This document shows, one piece after another, positions 24,258 through 36,700 of a stretch of 64,000 nucleotides of DNA (positions within the stretch are counted from its first letter, which is position 1; every line of letters begins with the position of its first letter). The notes beneath the pieces were generated by a model, which did not search any database, had not been told where the DNA came from, and saw nothing but the letters and a program-made list of their open reading frames with translations. The position numbers were made by a program, and so were the translations under genes. Location of the stretch: positions 62,001-126,000 of the forward strand of contig VZTG01001081.1 of NCBI GenBank assembly GCA_013397845.1, written 5' to 3'. This DNA comes from Melanocharis versteri (Eukaryota > Chordata > Aves > Passeriformes > Melanocharitidae).

Positions 24258-25198
24258 AAAAAGCCTGAAGCAATGTATCAATAGGAAGTTCATCTTTTAA
24301 GGGGGAAAAATACTCATTGATTTACACGGGGAGGGTCAGGGAATAGCAAGCCCCTTGACATTGCAGTGCAATTTCACAGATCTTTATTTTTTAGCAACGC
24401 AGTGTTTGAGGAAAAATAACTGTTTTGACTGCCATGTGTTTCATCATCTTAAGTATTGTAAGCTGCTATGTATGGATCTAAAACTAATCATCTTTCCTTA
24501 TCCTGTGTGCAGCACTGGCTAATACAAAAACGACTGAGACAGCTGTACATTTGCTTCTTCAGAGGTAGTTCCTGCTGCGTTCCGGAGGTGTAGAGCAGGT
24601 GGGGCAGAGGAGAACACTTCCCAGTTTGTGCACTGTGTATGGTCTGTGTAGATTGATGCAGATTTTCTAAAATGAGATGTTTTAGAAGAATATACCAGTT
24701 TAGCAAGTTTTGAAAAATCTTGCCTTTTTGGTATGAGTATAGCTGTATTGTGATTTTATTGTTTTATCAATTGCCAATATCTATATATATGTGTTTCACA
24801 AAGCTTAGATCTTTCAGCTGCTCCACAGTGCTTTGTACTTCAGAGAACTGACTGAGGCCTGGACGAGCTCCAGAGCACACAAGCTTGAGAAACTAAAAAG
24901 TCTCTGTAAACACTGGCATCTGTTGGAAACAACAAAAGAGAAATGAACAAAGAACCTCCACATAGAGTAAAAGGAAATTACAGCATACACTTTGTTGCAC
25001 AAACGTACAGTAGTTGATTCTGAGCAAATAATTCTCCAGCTCTCAGACTCTGATAATCTGTGGACCGAGTATCTAATGCTGCAAATGTTGTTTGGAAACT
25101 TAAAGCCCTGTCCTGTTATGCAAGAAATGATAAGTGAAAATTTATACACTTGCAGTTTGAGCTGTACTGAACTAAGTCTGTGGAATGCATTGTGAAAT

Positions 25199-25262
25199 GT
25201 AAAAAAAAAAACCCAACAAAAAAGCAAAAAAAAAAAAACCCAACCACCAATCCCAAAACCCC
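25199..25262 (+). repeat. A-rich low-complexity stretch
   Basis: Runs of 11-12 A broken by CCCAAC and GC within the RTN4 3' UTR, just before the poly(A) signal. Confidence 0.85.
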
Positions 25263-25269
25263 AAGTATC

Positions 25270-25275
25270 AATAAA
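25270..25275 (+). terminator. RTN4: Canonical poly(A) signal, RTN4
   Basis: AATAAA about 1.0 kb after the RTN4 stop codon, the position expected for the main 3' end. Confidence 0.75.
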
Positions 25276-25295
25276 GCTTATAGACATAAAATAAT

Positions 25296-26259
25296 ACCGG
25301 TATTTGGCTTTCTTGAGGCAAGTTTAATATATTTGTGTTTATTTGAAGTCCATTGTGATAAACATCCATTGTCCATGGTGGTGGCAGTAGTGTCTGAGTA
25401 GCGTTTGTCACGGTCCCTTTTCTCTCTCTGCAGTGTGAAGGAGTTGCTCAGGGCCAGCTCCAGTGTCCCAGGGAGCTCCAGAGGGTATCGGGTTCTTGGC
25501 TTTTTGAGACAGGAGTGGTTGTTGCCATTTTCAAGTTTGAAGGAAACAAGTCCCAATCTTTCCAGGTCAACATGTTGACTCTGATTTAAGACCTGGACAT
25601 TGAAAACTTGTGTACAAATTTATTTGATATGCAGATTTTAAATGAATGGCATCTTGACCATTGAAAAATATAAATTCATGCATTAATATTTCAGTTTACA
25701 GTAAAGTACAACATTACTTCTGAGCATTTAATACAGGAAGCCAGACCATAGAAACATACAAACTGTAAGTAAGTGTTTTCCTGACAGACACTATTGCTTG
25801 AAGATATTTCTCATATCACTGTTGATTAATTCATTCTGCCACGCAACTGGTTTTATTTGGGATACAATCAATGTGGAAGGAAGGCAAACATGAGTGGTTA
25901 CAACATAGGCAGAGGTGCTCACTGCTGGCACCACCTGACAGAACAGGATTTGATCCCGAAGGTTTCTTTAAAAAAAAGACTGCATAGGGACTCATACTGT
26001 GTATCTGACAAACTGCTCTGCTGTATAGTCATATAAGGCATTAATAAATTCAATTGTAAAAAAAAGGTGATTCTTTGAGGTTGCTGAAGCACTTTGTGTG
26101 TTAAACAGACAGGAATCCACTCCTTTAATGGGATGTTTTTGCTACTTTTCTATGCAGTGGGCAGCAGAAACGGACTGGCAGGAAGGTACCAGAGTTCAAA
26201 ATCCTATTGTCCTGAACTGGGACTAAAGCACTATTGCTTTTCAGAGACTAAATGTAAGT
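25296..26259. other. Intergenic gap between converging 3' ends
   Basis: AT-rich unique sequence without a recognisable gene. If RTN4 uses the distal signal at 26043, most of this is RTN4 3' UTR. Confidence 0.55.
26043..26048 (+). terminator. RTN4: Possible distal poly(A) signal, RTN4
   Basis: AATAAA on the + strand, 1.8 kb after the RTN4 stop codon. An A run that follows closely (about 26058-26065) might be genomic coincidence. Confidence 0.4.
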
Positions 26260-27743
26260 CTAAATGTTTAACTTTGGCCTTTATTTCTTTTAATTAAGAA
26301 AGGTAATTTCAAAATATGGATGTTGTTCCATGCCCAGAATCTTAAATATAGATTTTGACAGTGCCCGTATTTGCTATTCCTTTCTACACTTTCTCCAATC
26401 CCACTGTCCCTTGAGTTTTTGGTTTTGGCAAAATGCTCTAACAAATAGTGAAGGGCTTGAGTTGCCTTTTGGGAATATGTCTGTGATTCCACTTCACCAT
26501 GGAGACAGCTCTCCTTTGATCTCAGCTGTCCCCCAGGCCAGGACAAGGGGCTCTGTGGGGTGAGACAGAAGCAGGGATGGGGAGAGGAGCCCAGAGCCAG
26601 CCAGGATGAGCTTTTCCCAAAAAAAAGCTGCATTTCCTGGTACCAGGGATTTATGTTCTGCTTACAAGCAGCATGGACTGGCTGGAGGACGCACAGCCCT
26701 GCTATAGCGACATTCCAGGGATTCCTTTGGAGGCTTCCAGAACAGGAAAGGAGGCTTTCCCACCAGACCGAGATTCTGGCTGGCCACTGCCTGTAGGAGT
26801 GTAAAGCACATTTTCCCAGAAATGGGGAGCATGCAGGAACAGCTTGGGGAATGACTCCCTCAATCTTGGTGTTAAAATGTCTTGAACCAAGTCTGTCCAA
26901 CCCCTCTCCTCTCACTGCTGGAGTTCAGCTTGCACTGCTGGCTGCAGGAGCAGCTGCCCAGGAGCTGGAATGACATCACTTTGGCCTTCTGACAGCACAG
27001 AGCTGCTCGCTGTCGGAAACAGTGGGGAATTCACTTGTGAAGGTGTTAAAAACCCAAAGCAGAAAACAGGGATAATGTAAATACCCAGCTGGAAAAGGTG
27101 AGAATGGTTTAGCCCTCCTCTGGGTGAGAGTCATAGCACCGTGTGTGGAAAGCAGGTGGGGGGAGGCAAGGCTGCAGCCCAAACTACTAGAAAATTATTC
27201 CAAGGCACTTCATGGATAGAAAATTCTGCCAAATATATATATTTAAAAATAAAATGGACTTAAAAAAAAAGGATACTTTGCTCCTTTCAATTAATGAAAG
27301 CTGAAGGGTGACCTCCCCCCTCCCCAGCCTGCTTGTTAAATGCTCCCAGCTTTACTGAGTGCACCAAATTGGAGTTTTAAGCAGGTGTGGTTAAAACCCA
27401 CCCACTTTTTGAACTTTGTTCAAGCCACAAATTTGGAAATTAAAGGGCCCAGCATTTTGTCAGCGTTTTCTCCCTTTTCAGACATGGTTTGAACAACACA
27501 GTATTAGGCAAAAGCAGCTTTGTGAGTGAACTGTTCATCCCTTTGGGATCCCCAGGTTACCCTTCAAACCTCAGCTTCCTTCACAAGGGCGTCAGGCTTT
27601 CCAACGCCAGCTCCCCTTGCCTCTCAGTAAGTTGGGATGAGTGATCTGGAGATGTCAGCCTGCAGCAGGGCTGGGATTCCTGCAGCCGGAGGGGCATTCC
27701 CGGCTCTCCCAGCCGCGCCAGCACAGCAGCAGCCAGAGGCTCC
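26260..27743 (-). other. EML6: Putative EML6 3' UTR
   Basis: Sequence downstream of the EML6 stop codon (27744-27746) up to the first canonical AATAAA on the - strand (TTTATT on the + strand, 26280-26285), about 1.46 kb. No coding sequence was recognised; a 215-codon frame here is not supported by any domain. The end is inferred from the signal only. Confidence 0.5.
26280..26285 (-). terminator. EML6: Candidate poly(A) signal, EML6
   Basis: First canonical AATAAA on the - strand downstream of the EML6 stop codon. Confidence 0.5.
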
Positions 27744-27768
27744 TCAGAGGCAGCGCCACACGAACACA
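27744..27768 (-). CDS. EML6: EML6 window exon 28 (last coding exon)
   Basis: 25 coding bases after a CTCCACAG acceptor: one base completing S, then VFVWRCL and TGA. It closes the final WD blade. The preceding intron (27769-28424) is filled by a GT-rich repeat. Confidence 0.93.
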
Positions 27769-30700
27769 CTGTGGAGACAGGAGGGAGAGCAGGGATCAGC
27801 CTTCGGCACAGCCCAGTGAGACAGGAGTGGAAAATAAGCACGTTGGGTGTGTGAAGTACAGACTCTGGGTGTGGGTGAATGTGAAATACACTCTGTGCAC
27901 ACTGTTGCTCTGTGTGTGTATATGCAGTGTGTATACACTGCATGTCTCCAATCTGTGCAATGTGAGCACTGTGTGTACTGCCTGTGTGTGCCTTGTGTGC
28001 ACAGTTTGTGTCTCTGTGTGTCGTGTGTCTGTATCTGTGTCTCACACACACCAGTCGTGTGTGCTGCGTGTCTGTATCTGTGTCTCTGTGCGTGTGCACT
28101 GTGTTCCGTGTGTCTGAGGGTATCTTTGTCCGTGCGTCTGTGTGCCTGGGTGTGTGCACTCTGTGCATGAGCACTGTGTATCCATGGCTGCTGGGTGTGC
28201 AGTGTGTGTGCACACTGTTTGCGTCTGTGCACTGTGCATGTGCAGTGCGTGTGTGTATGGTGTCTGTCTGTGTGCACCAGTGTGGCCGTGTCCCTTTCCG
28301 TGTGTGTGTGTGTCTGGCTCTCTGTGTGTCTGTCTGTCCTTTCTGTCTCCATCTGTCTGTCATGGTCTCTGTCCCTGTGTGTGTTGTTCCTCCTGTGCCC
28401 CACCCCGGTGCCAGCCCCACTCACCTGCAGTCGTCCCCTCCGGTGCTCACCACGAACTTGTCGTCGTGCGAGAAGCGGATGTTGGTGACGTGCGCCGAGT
28501 GCCCGAAGTACCGCTTGTGTTTGGCCTGTGGGACAGGACAGCAGCTCAGGGTTGACACCAGGCAAAGCTCTGTGCCCACAGCCATCCTGACCCCGAGGCC
28601 TTTTGGCTGCCTGGGAGCTGCCTGTAGATGGACCGTGCTGTGTGGATGCCGTAGGAGCTGCCCGGGGGACAGCCTGAGCAGTCTGGATGCTGTAGGAGCT
28701 TCCCGGGGATGGACCATGCTGGTTGGGTGCTGCAACACTGAGTGCTGAGGGGTTTGGGAGAAGCAAAAGCTGCTCAGGTAAAAATAAAACAGGCACTTAC
28801 AAATTTCTCTGTGCATGGGAAGTCAAACAGCTTCACCAGCCCGAAGTCATCTCCCGTGACTATGTTCAGGCCAGCGTGCGTCACACAGGCACAGTTGACA
28901 TCTGCTTTATCTGCATTTCGTGGCCAGATCCCAATGACTTCGTCTCCAAGAATGCTGTTCCAAAATCAAGGTAAATAAAATGCATTAGACCATAAGACTT
29001 GCTGCTGCTCTCCCACAGAGTGCAGAGCCAAGACAGGTCAGTAATAAAAAATTGCTGCATTTAAATTGTTCCCTCCAAATGGCTGTCCCCTCTAAATGGT
29101 TGCCCTGAGCTCATCATGGAGACCATCACACTAATACATCATCTTTGTGTGATTCTTAAGCAATCTCTATCCATTAATCCTTAGGTTTATTTCCCATGAA
29201 ACCACTGGCATCATTCTACACCAGCACCTTGTGCAGCTCTGGTCTCCATGAGCCTCCCGCTGGGATTTCTGCACTGTTCCCTCAGCCATGAGTTCTTGAG
29301 TGAGGGAATGCTTGTCTGGATGTCGACTCATTCTCAGAAATAGGTGTTCGGCCCCTGGCTTCAGTTCTCTGTAACCATTTACCCACAGAGTCACTGCCAG
29401 AGGCCTCTGCCCCCTCCCAGCAGCTGCCAAGAGTCCTCAGAAATGGGGAATTTGGGGCAGACTTTTATGCCAGCAGAGCAATCAGAGTAGGAGGATTCTC
29501 ATTTACCTTCTCCTAGCCCTGCCAGGTTCTCACCCACTGTCAGCTCTGCCTTTGGCCTGTCCCACTTCTCACAGGAAAAGCACAGCCACAATTCTGCAAC
29601 GGTGGGGGCAGATTCCTGTGTTCATCCACATCAGGAAGTACGTTTTAGTGGCACTCAGAACTCCTTAATACAATCAGTGCATGTTTCCAGGCCTTCCACG
29701 CTGCCGGTGTTTGCTGATGTGGGACGAGGCAGCCTGGGGTGGCCCAGAGCCATGTGAGGGGCCCGGGACAAGTGGCAACAAGCCAGTGTGGCTCTGTGAC
29801 AGCCCCTGGTGTAATTACCACAGCACTAATTACTACAGATGCCAAACAGCCACAGCTGTGTGTAAAACCCCAAGGGTGTCAGAGCCCAGAGGATGCAGAG
29901 CCTGGGTGCACTTGCAGGTTTGCCAGGCCCTGGGGACATCTCAGCATTCACACACTCAAACCTGTCACCTGATCCCAGGTCTGGCCTCTGGCCCCACGCT
30001 CTCCTTGGGTGTTACCTGGTCCACGTGGCCCAGGTGATTTTCTCTATGATTGCAGGGTCTGTGATTTGCTTTCCCAGTGGCACCTCGTGAACTTGACGCT
30101 TGTAGGCACCTGTGGATACCTGAAAGTGGGAAAGGAAAAACCTGGAAACTCTGCTATAAATACATTATTTTCTTTAAGATTTCCAGCAGTTTCACCAGGT
30201 TTTATCAGGAATTAAACATCTAGCATAACGTTTCTCTTTCTTCCTCATTAGTTGGCATTCATCATGTGCCATATAAAGGAATAATAACGTTACAGGATGA
30301 TGATGGAAGGAGATGTTCACATGCAGAGCTGACAGATTTTCTTTCACTTCTATATTTTATCTTAACCCAATTGTACTAAATCAGAAACACTTCTGAAGGA
30401 AACCTCACAAATTAACCCAGGTCTCACACACATCCCAGACTCAGGGAGGAAGAGAACTGCATCATATGGTTATAATCCACAATTTCTTTTTCATTGACCT
30501 GGGATAACGCTTTGCCCTTAGCACAGCTCGTGCCTCCATCTCGTTAGGGCAGCACAATAGATCCAAGTACTCCAGGGGCTGTCCCAGACATACCTGGATG
30601 TACCTGCTGTCTGCAGAGAAGTCCATCTGTATGACAAAACTGGCAATGTCCTTGCAGTAGCCGATTCGGTTTAGGGTTGTGCCTTGAGTGAGATCATAAA

Positions 30701-33700
30701 AATCCACAGTATGTTCTTGTGAGCCCACTGCCAAAAACCTGTTATCTGGGCTGATCCTAGACAATAAAACATGGAGTGGGGATGTCACTGGCTGTTTTGG
30801 TGCAACATTTGCTTTGGCTTCTCCTGCTAACAGTAACTTTTTTTACTGGAAAACACAAAAAACCTTCTATCAACAGCAAGACTGAACCCAAACCAAAAAG
30901 TGATGCTTAAGAGAAGAGGAAGACTGAGGATATCTCTGACAGAGAACAGGGTGAGATGGGATATTAGGAAGGAATTGTTCCCTGTGAGGGTGATGAGACC
31001 CTGGCACAGGTTGCCCAGAGAAGCTGTGGCAGTCCCATCCCTGGAAGTGTCCAAGGCCAGGTTGGATGGTGCTTGGAGCAACCTGGGATAGTGGAAGGTG
31101 TCTGTGTCCATGGCAGGGGGTGGGACTGGATGGGCTTTAAGGTCCCTTCCAACCCAGACCATTCCATGACTCTATTCTATACTGTTTATAGTTAATTGAT
31201 GTTAATATTGCACTCACATAAAGCCACAGCGCAGTGTGCAGAGTGACACTAATCCTCTGGGAGTCAGCAACAGGAACTATAATTTGGATAATTAATTCCC
31301 ATAATCACAGCTGTGCAGTGTGGCTGTAACTGAATTCATGCACCACCACAACGCCCTTCACCAGCTCGCACAGGCTTCACCAAACACGGACTTACAAAAC
31401 CTCTGCAAATCCACTTGGCACTCAATGGCCGTTTCCTCGAGCCAGGGCTGCGTATTTTGAGCACTTCCTACCTGATGTCCTGAATTGCAGACTTCCTGTC
31501 CCGCTTCTTGCCCCAGACCTTGAGGCTGTTGACCAGCAGGACGACGAACTCTCCGTTCCTCATGCCGATGGCCACCATCTCGCCGTCGGGGCTGTACGCG
31601 GCGCAGCGCGCGGGGTGCCCCAGGCTCACCTTGTTCACCAGCTTCTGCGGGGACACACGCAACAGGCTCACACCTCCCCAGCACACGGAAAGCTTCCAAA
31701 CACAAAGTATGAAACTCGCTTAATTAAAAACAAATCCTATCTTGTTTCCCTCTAAACATAAACCTGAAATGTCACACCGAGACTTGCATCCCACCAGGCA
31801 TATGTTGCTGAGCAGACTTCAAAATAGAGATGTGATTCAGATGGGGGTTCCTGTTTGCATTATTTTGTAGGCTGACATCCATTTTCACACCAGAAAAAGG
31901 ACTATTTAGCAGAAAGAACTGAAAAATCTACTTCCTAATTTGTTTCAAAGGTGACTTTGACATCTTCAACAACTGCTGATTGGCACAGAGTGTTCCCATT
32001 TCATTGGGTATCCTAGAAAGCGCCTGCATTTTCACCTAGCTGGTTGTATTCATAATATATTAATTTTCCTCATTAAAAATTATTCCTGTTAGCCCAGGTA
32101 ACAAGCTTTTGAACAGGTTTATGCTGGCCAAAATGAGCAGAAACCTTTTTGGTGTTTTTTTAAAACATTTTATTTTTTGTTTTTAAAAATGGTTGTTGCT
32201 AGTCAATTTGACTTGGAAAAATCCCTGAGGCAACACGCTGAGTTCCAAAGGAAGGCTCCGAAGAGGAGGGAGCCGTGCCTGCCAGGAAGGCAGAATGACA
32301 GGCAGGGGCCGTGTGTGTGACAGCACAATCTGTGTCACCCAGACCGGCAGTGTGGAATTAAAACGCTTCCTTGATCCCCCAGCCTGCAGATTGAGATCAA
32401 AATAAGCAATGCCCAACAAGAGGCACTCCATGGGCAGGAGTGCTGGTGAATGCCTGCATTCCTCTGGGAGTGCTGGCTGTGGGACAGCCCAGCACCTCTC
32501 CCGCACCAAGGATTCGGCTTTGCACTCACAGCAAGGAAAGAACTGGGGTCAAACAGGACCAGACCCTGCTCAGGACAGAGGCAAAAACCTGCTCTCATTC
32601 CAGGGCTGCTCAAAGGCACAGCTGGAAAAATGGATGCTTGGATCAAATGTTCATTTTTAATCACACAATTTTACGTTCATGATACTCACTTTGTCTGACA
32701 GGTCCCAGATCCTGGCTGTTCCGTCGTTGCTTGCAGAAATAAATATGTCTTTGGAGGGGTGAGTTGCCAAGCCCCAGATTTCCCCTTCCATGTGACAGTC
32801 AATTAACAAGTTTGAAGCAGCGTTTTTTTCTCCTACTTCAAGGATTTCTCCATCTTTTGTTCCCACTAAGATTTTCCCCTATTTGTAGCCAAAGAAAAGG
32901 AGTGGAGAGAGGGTGGTCAGTGTAACAGTAACTGCCATGGTTTACCACCAGAGCTTCCTTGGCAAATACTTCGAAAAAGCATAAACAGATTAAGTTTGGA
33001 ATTGGTTAATGGCTACTTGATTGGAAATACTAAACAACATTCCTGTAGTGTTGTTGTCAAGGAATGTGTCAGATTCCTGGGCAAAGTGAAATAGAGGCCA
33101 TCCCTGGAGCACTCGGCTGGACAGGTCCCATCCTGTGCAGCATCACTGCTCCTTTCTCATTTACAATTTAAACACGTGCAAGAGTGACTGCAGCAAGTTA
33201 AATTACTCCATTATTTCGGCTGTGTTCCACTTTACCAAAGCTCAAGGTCCCTCAGTAACTCCCAGTGGGGGTTTTGTGACTGAAGAACAGACAGAAGCTC
33301 AGGGAAGCAGCTGAGCTGTGCCCTCTCCCCCAAGGAACGGCCGCTCCTCACCTTGCCCCTGCACACGGAGCGCACGCACTCGATGAGCTGCCCGGTCTCC
33401 AGCTGGAAGGCTCGGCACCGCTTCATCTCCTGGTCCCACAGCTTCACTGCTCCCCCCTCCTTCGTGCTGCAAAGGAGGCCTGGTGTTATCTGGAGGGGTC
33501 CTTTACACATGGGAATCCCACCAGTGTTTTTCTGCTTAAATCACAAAACATACATTGACCCACCCTCCACTCTATTTCAAGACACCTCGTTATGGTGCAG
33601 TGAAAAGTAAATAATAAAAAATTAAATGCTTTCACATTTCATGTTTTAAGCAGCACCATAATTTGTACAAACCAAACTGTTCTCTTTTCACATATCTCAA

Positions 33701-36700
33701 ATCTGTTTCTTGGCAAATATGTTACTTGTGGTAATCCCAAGACCTGCAGCACCTCCACTGGGAGTGGCTGTCTGTAGTTTGACAGAACTAACAAATGAAG
33801 AGAATTCCACTTATGGCAGGAGCTCAGGCAACAACGTGTTTGGATCAATCCCTAAGAGGTTCAGAGTATCCCTGGTGCATGACATGTGCCACTGTGACCC
33901 TCCACTGTCCTCCTTTAGTCCTTCACTTACTGAGCCACCTGGGCAGGTTACGCAAAATTGAGAGTGAAACTGCTACAGTAGAGAAACTATTTAACTCTGG
34001 GTGCTGGATAAATAATTGAAACAAAAAGCACACAAGAGAGACAGAAGTGGGGCACTTCAGGAAGATTCTGTGTCTTACGGCCTCTCCTTCCCTCCGGTAA
34101 CAATGAGCCCGTCCCGCAGAGTCGTGTACATGGTGAACACGGGTCCTGTGTGAGCCTTGGCCACCAGCCTGACCAGGAAATGATCCTTCCACACGTAGAC
34201 ATCTCCATTTATGGCACCAGTGAACGTGAGGTTATTCTGCAACAGACAGCAGCAACCTCTGATACAACAGACACCTCAGCATTTTTGTTCAGCTTCAAGT
34301 AAAATTCTTTAAATTAAATGTAAAAGTCCTTAAGACCCACACTGGATTGTCACCGTTGGTGGTATCACTGGCATGTGTCGTACCATTAAGAGAAAAAATG
34401 ATACACAAAATAACAGATCACAGTTTCAGTTAAACGGATAAATAACCAGCAAAGTGAAAAAAAAAAAAAAGCCAGGGCAGTAGGTGTGCACAGAAGATAA
34501 TTGAAGACATTCACCCAACTGTGCTCAGGAAATTTAGGGAAGGATTTCAGGGTGCACAGGTTTTAAATCCACATTTCACTAACAAGCACTGGGTTGGATT
34601 TCAGCCAAGAAAACTGACCCTTGCAGGTTTAATACAAATGTAACCTAAAATCCTGTAGCAGGTAATTTGAACTCACTGCTCCAAAGGCAACAGAGAGCAT
34701 GGTTTGCATTTTGGCATCTTCCATGGAACCAATGACTCCTTTCTTGTAGAGCAAAGCGCTGCCAGCCAAGGTCCAGAACTTCATGTGTTTGACCCCCACG
34801 GACACGAACTGAGTGTCAGAGTCCGGGCGGAACTCCACAACGAAGATCCTCTCCAGGTGTCCTCCCCTGCTGGCAACTTTAGCCCCTGGTTTAATGAGGA
34901 AAGGAGAAAAATAAAGCTGAATTTACCTGAGAAATTAAGCTCTGATACGATTTTATCAAATAAATTGAGCTGGTATTGGATTAGAGATGTGTGTCCCAGA
35001 TGCTGGAAGCTGCAAATCCCAACACTATTTAGTGTATCAAACATCTTAATGCAACCCCCAAAGTCCCTGGTTATTCCACTGCTTCCCACAGATTTAGGAA
35101 ATGCAGATTTAAGGTCATAGCACAATCTGTCTCCTGGGTCAGTGAAATAACACAGAAATGTTGGGTATCATCTGGTGAAAAATGCACAGGGACACACTAA
35201 TGAGCTGAGACACTTTTCCTCTCCCCTCCACCATTTCCAAAGACACTTTTTTCCCGGAAATTACTTCCCAAAGGCCTACCTCCATCATAGTATTTCAAAC
35301 GTTTCAGGAAAAAAAAGGAATAATTTTCCTTAATTTCATGTAATTTTACTTTAAGCACCATTCTTCCCTTAATTTTCACTTACAACAGGTGTTTAAAACT
35401 TGTCTTTGTGTTCGTATTTTCTAGCCCTTTACCATCTCCTTTAACTGATTTTGGGGCTTAGGGAGCTGGGATACTCAGAGCAGGGACACAAATCTAGTCC
35501 AAAGACTTGAAAGGCAAAGCAAATCATTGTGCACAGCTGTGTTAGGCTGAAGGGACACGATTTCCCCCTGGTTTTTACCTTCTTGCCACCTCCACACGGT
35601 GATGGTGTGCTCAGGGTCGACTCCCACTGACACCAGCAGTTTGCCAGTGGCACTGAAGTTCACGTAATTGACCCCTTTGGTGTGGAAGCAGCGCAGCATG
35701 GAAAGGGTTTGCTTGCTCATGGCATCCCATATGTGGATTGTGGGGGTTGTACCTGTGGGCAGAGAGAGGCATTAAAAGAGAATTAATTCTAGAAACCTCA
35801 GTGCAAACCAGGCATTTTTCAAGAACATTTAACCTGAACAGACATTGTTTGGGGGGTTGGATTTGTTTGAAAATTAGCACTACTGGAAAACAAAAAGAAA
35901 TCAAAATAGCTTGCAAAACACAGGGGGGGACCATTGTAGTCCATGAAGTCAGACAAGTTCTAAAAGAACAACATAACATTCATGAAGAGCCTCATGCAAA
36001 AGAAATTGCCTGCAGATGTTTCACTTGTATCCATGGTTCACACAGATACAACGAGGCAACATGGAACTCGTACAGCACTCCGCTAAATTCACAAACAAAT
36101 CAGCCTTACCTGGGAATTCTGTCATGTCACCTGCATTGTGAGAGCAATGGCAAATGAGGAAGCACCAAGGGAAAACAATAGGTGAAATAAGTCATGTGTC
36201 TCGTGCTGAAGTGCCAGCATCAGCACCAGAAGGAAAACAAAATTAAAAACTTGGAAATGGATATGGATTAAATCAACAAAACAAATAAGCAGGAATATTG
36301 TTGAACTTTTTTGGGTATACTGGCTTTTATACACAAATATTGCAACAATATTTAGTACTGTTAAGTTTTTAAAATGGTATCTAAAAGAAATGTTAAAGGC
36401 ATGCAAGTTTTAAAAATTATTAAATTCAAAGGTGAAGTGAATCTGTAGTTACACAAAGTATCAACCAAACTTAGAAGCACTGATCTCCTGGAGCCTAGGA
36501 AAAGGGTCTTCAGCCTTTTCCATGTCACAGAAATCAGCATTTTGCGCAGCTCTGGCACCACGTGCAGGTTTGGGAGCTCCCTCCACATTCCGGCTGAAGT
36601 GATGGTGCTCAGTACAGGCAGCAGAGGGTTTGTGTCTGTCACTGTGCTCATCACTACCATTCCCTGCCCCTGCTGAGCGACTCCTGTCCTCAGGTAATGG

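Larger units (their letters stand above)
24258..25295 (+). other. RTN4: RTN4 3' UTR (proximal form)
   Basis: Non-coding, AT-rich sequence from the stop codon to shortly after the canonical signal at 25270. The length of about 1 kb is similar to the mammalian RTN4 3' UTR. It contains an A-rich stretch with CCCAA interruptions at 25199-25262. The exact cleavage site is not visible from sequence. Confidence 0.75.

Noticed and set aside
26268..26915. 215-codon open frame on the - strand near the EML6 3' end
   Set aside because: It lies in the putative EML6 3' UTR and shows no family similarity or coding-like composition.
27984..28748. 254-codon open frame on the + strand, V/C/S-rich
   Set aside because: It is the translation of the same GT-rich repeat and continues antisense over an EML6 exon. 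No domain is seen.
27744..28796. 350-codon open frame on the - strand through the last EML6 exons
   Set aside because: Most of it translates the GT/CA-rich repeat into T/H/R/Q-rich low complexity. Only the two spliced exons at its ends show EML6 sequence.
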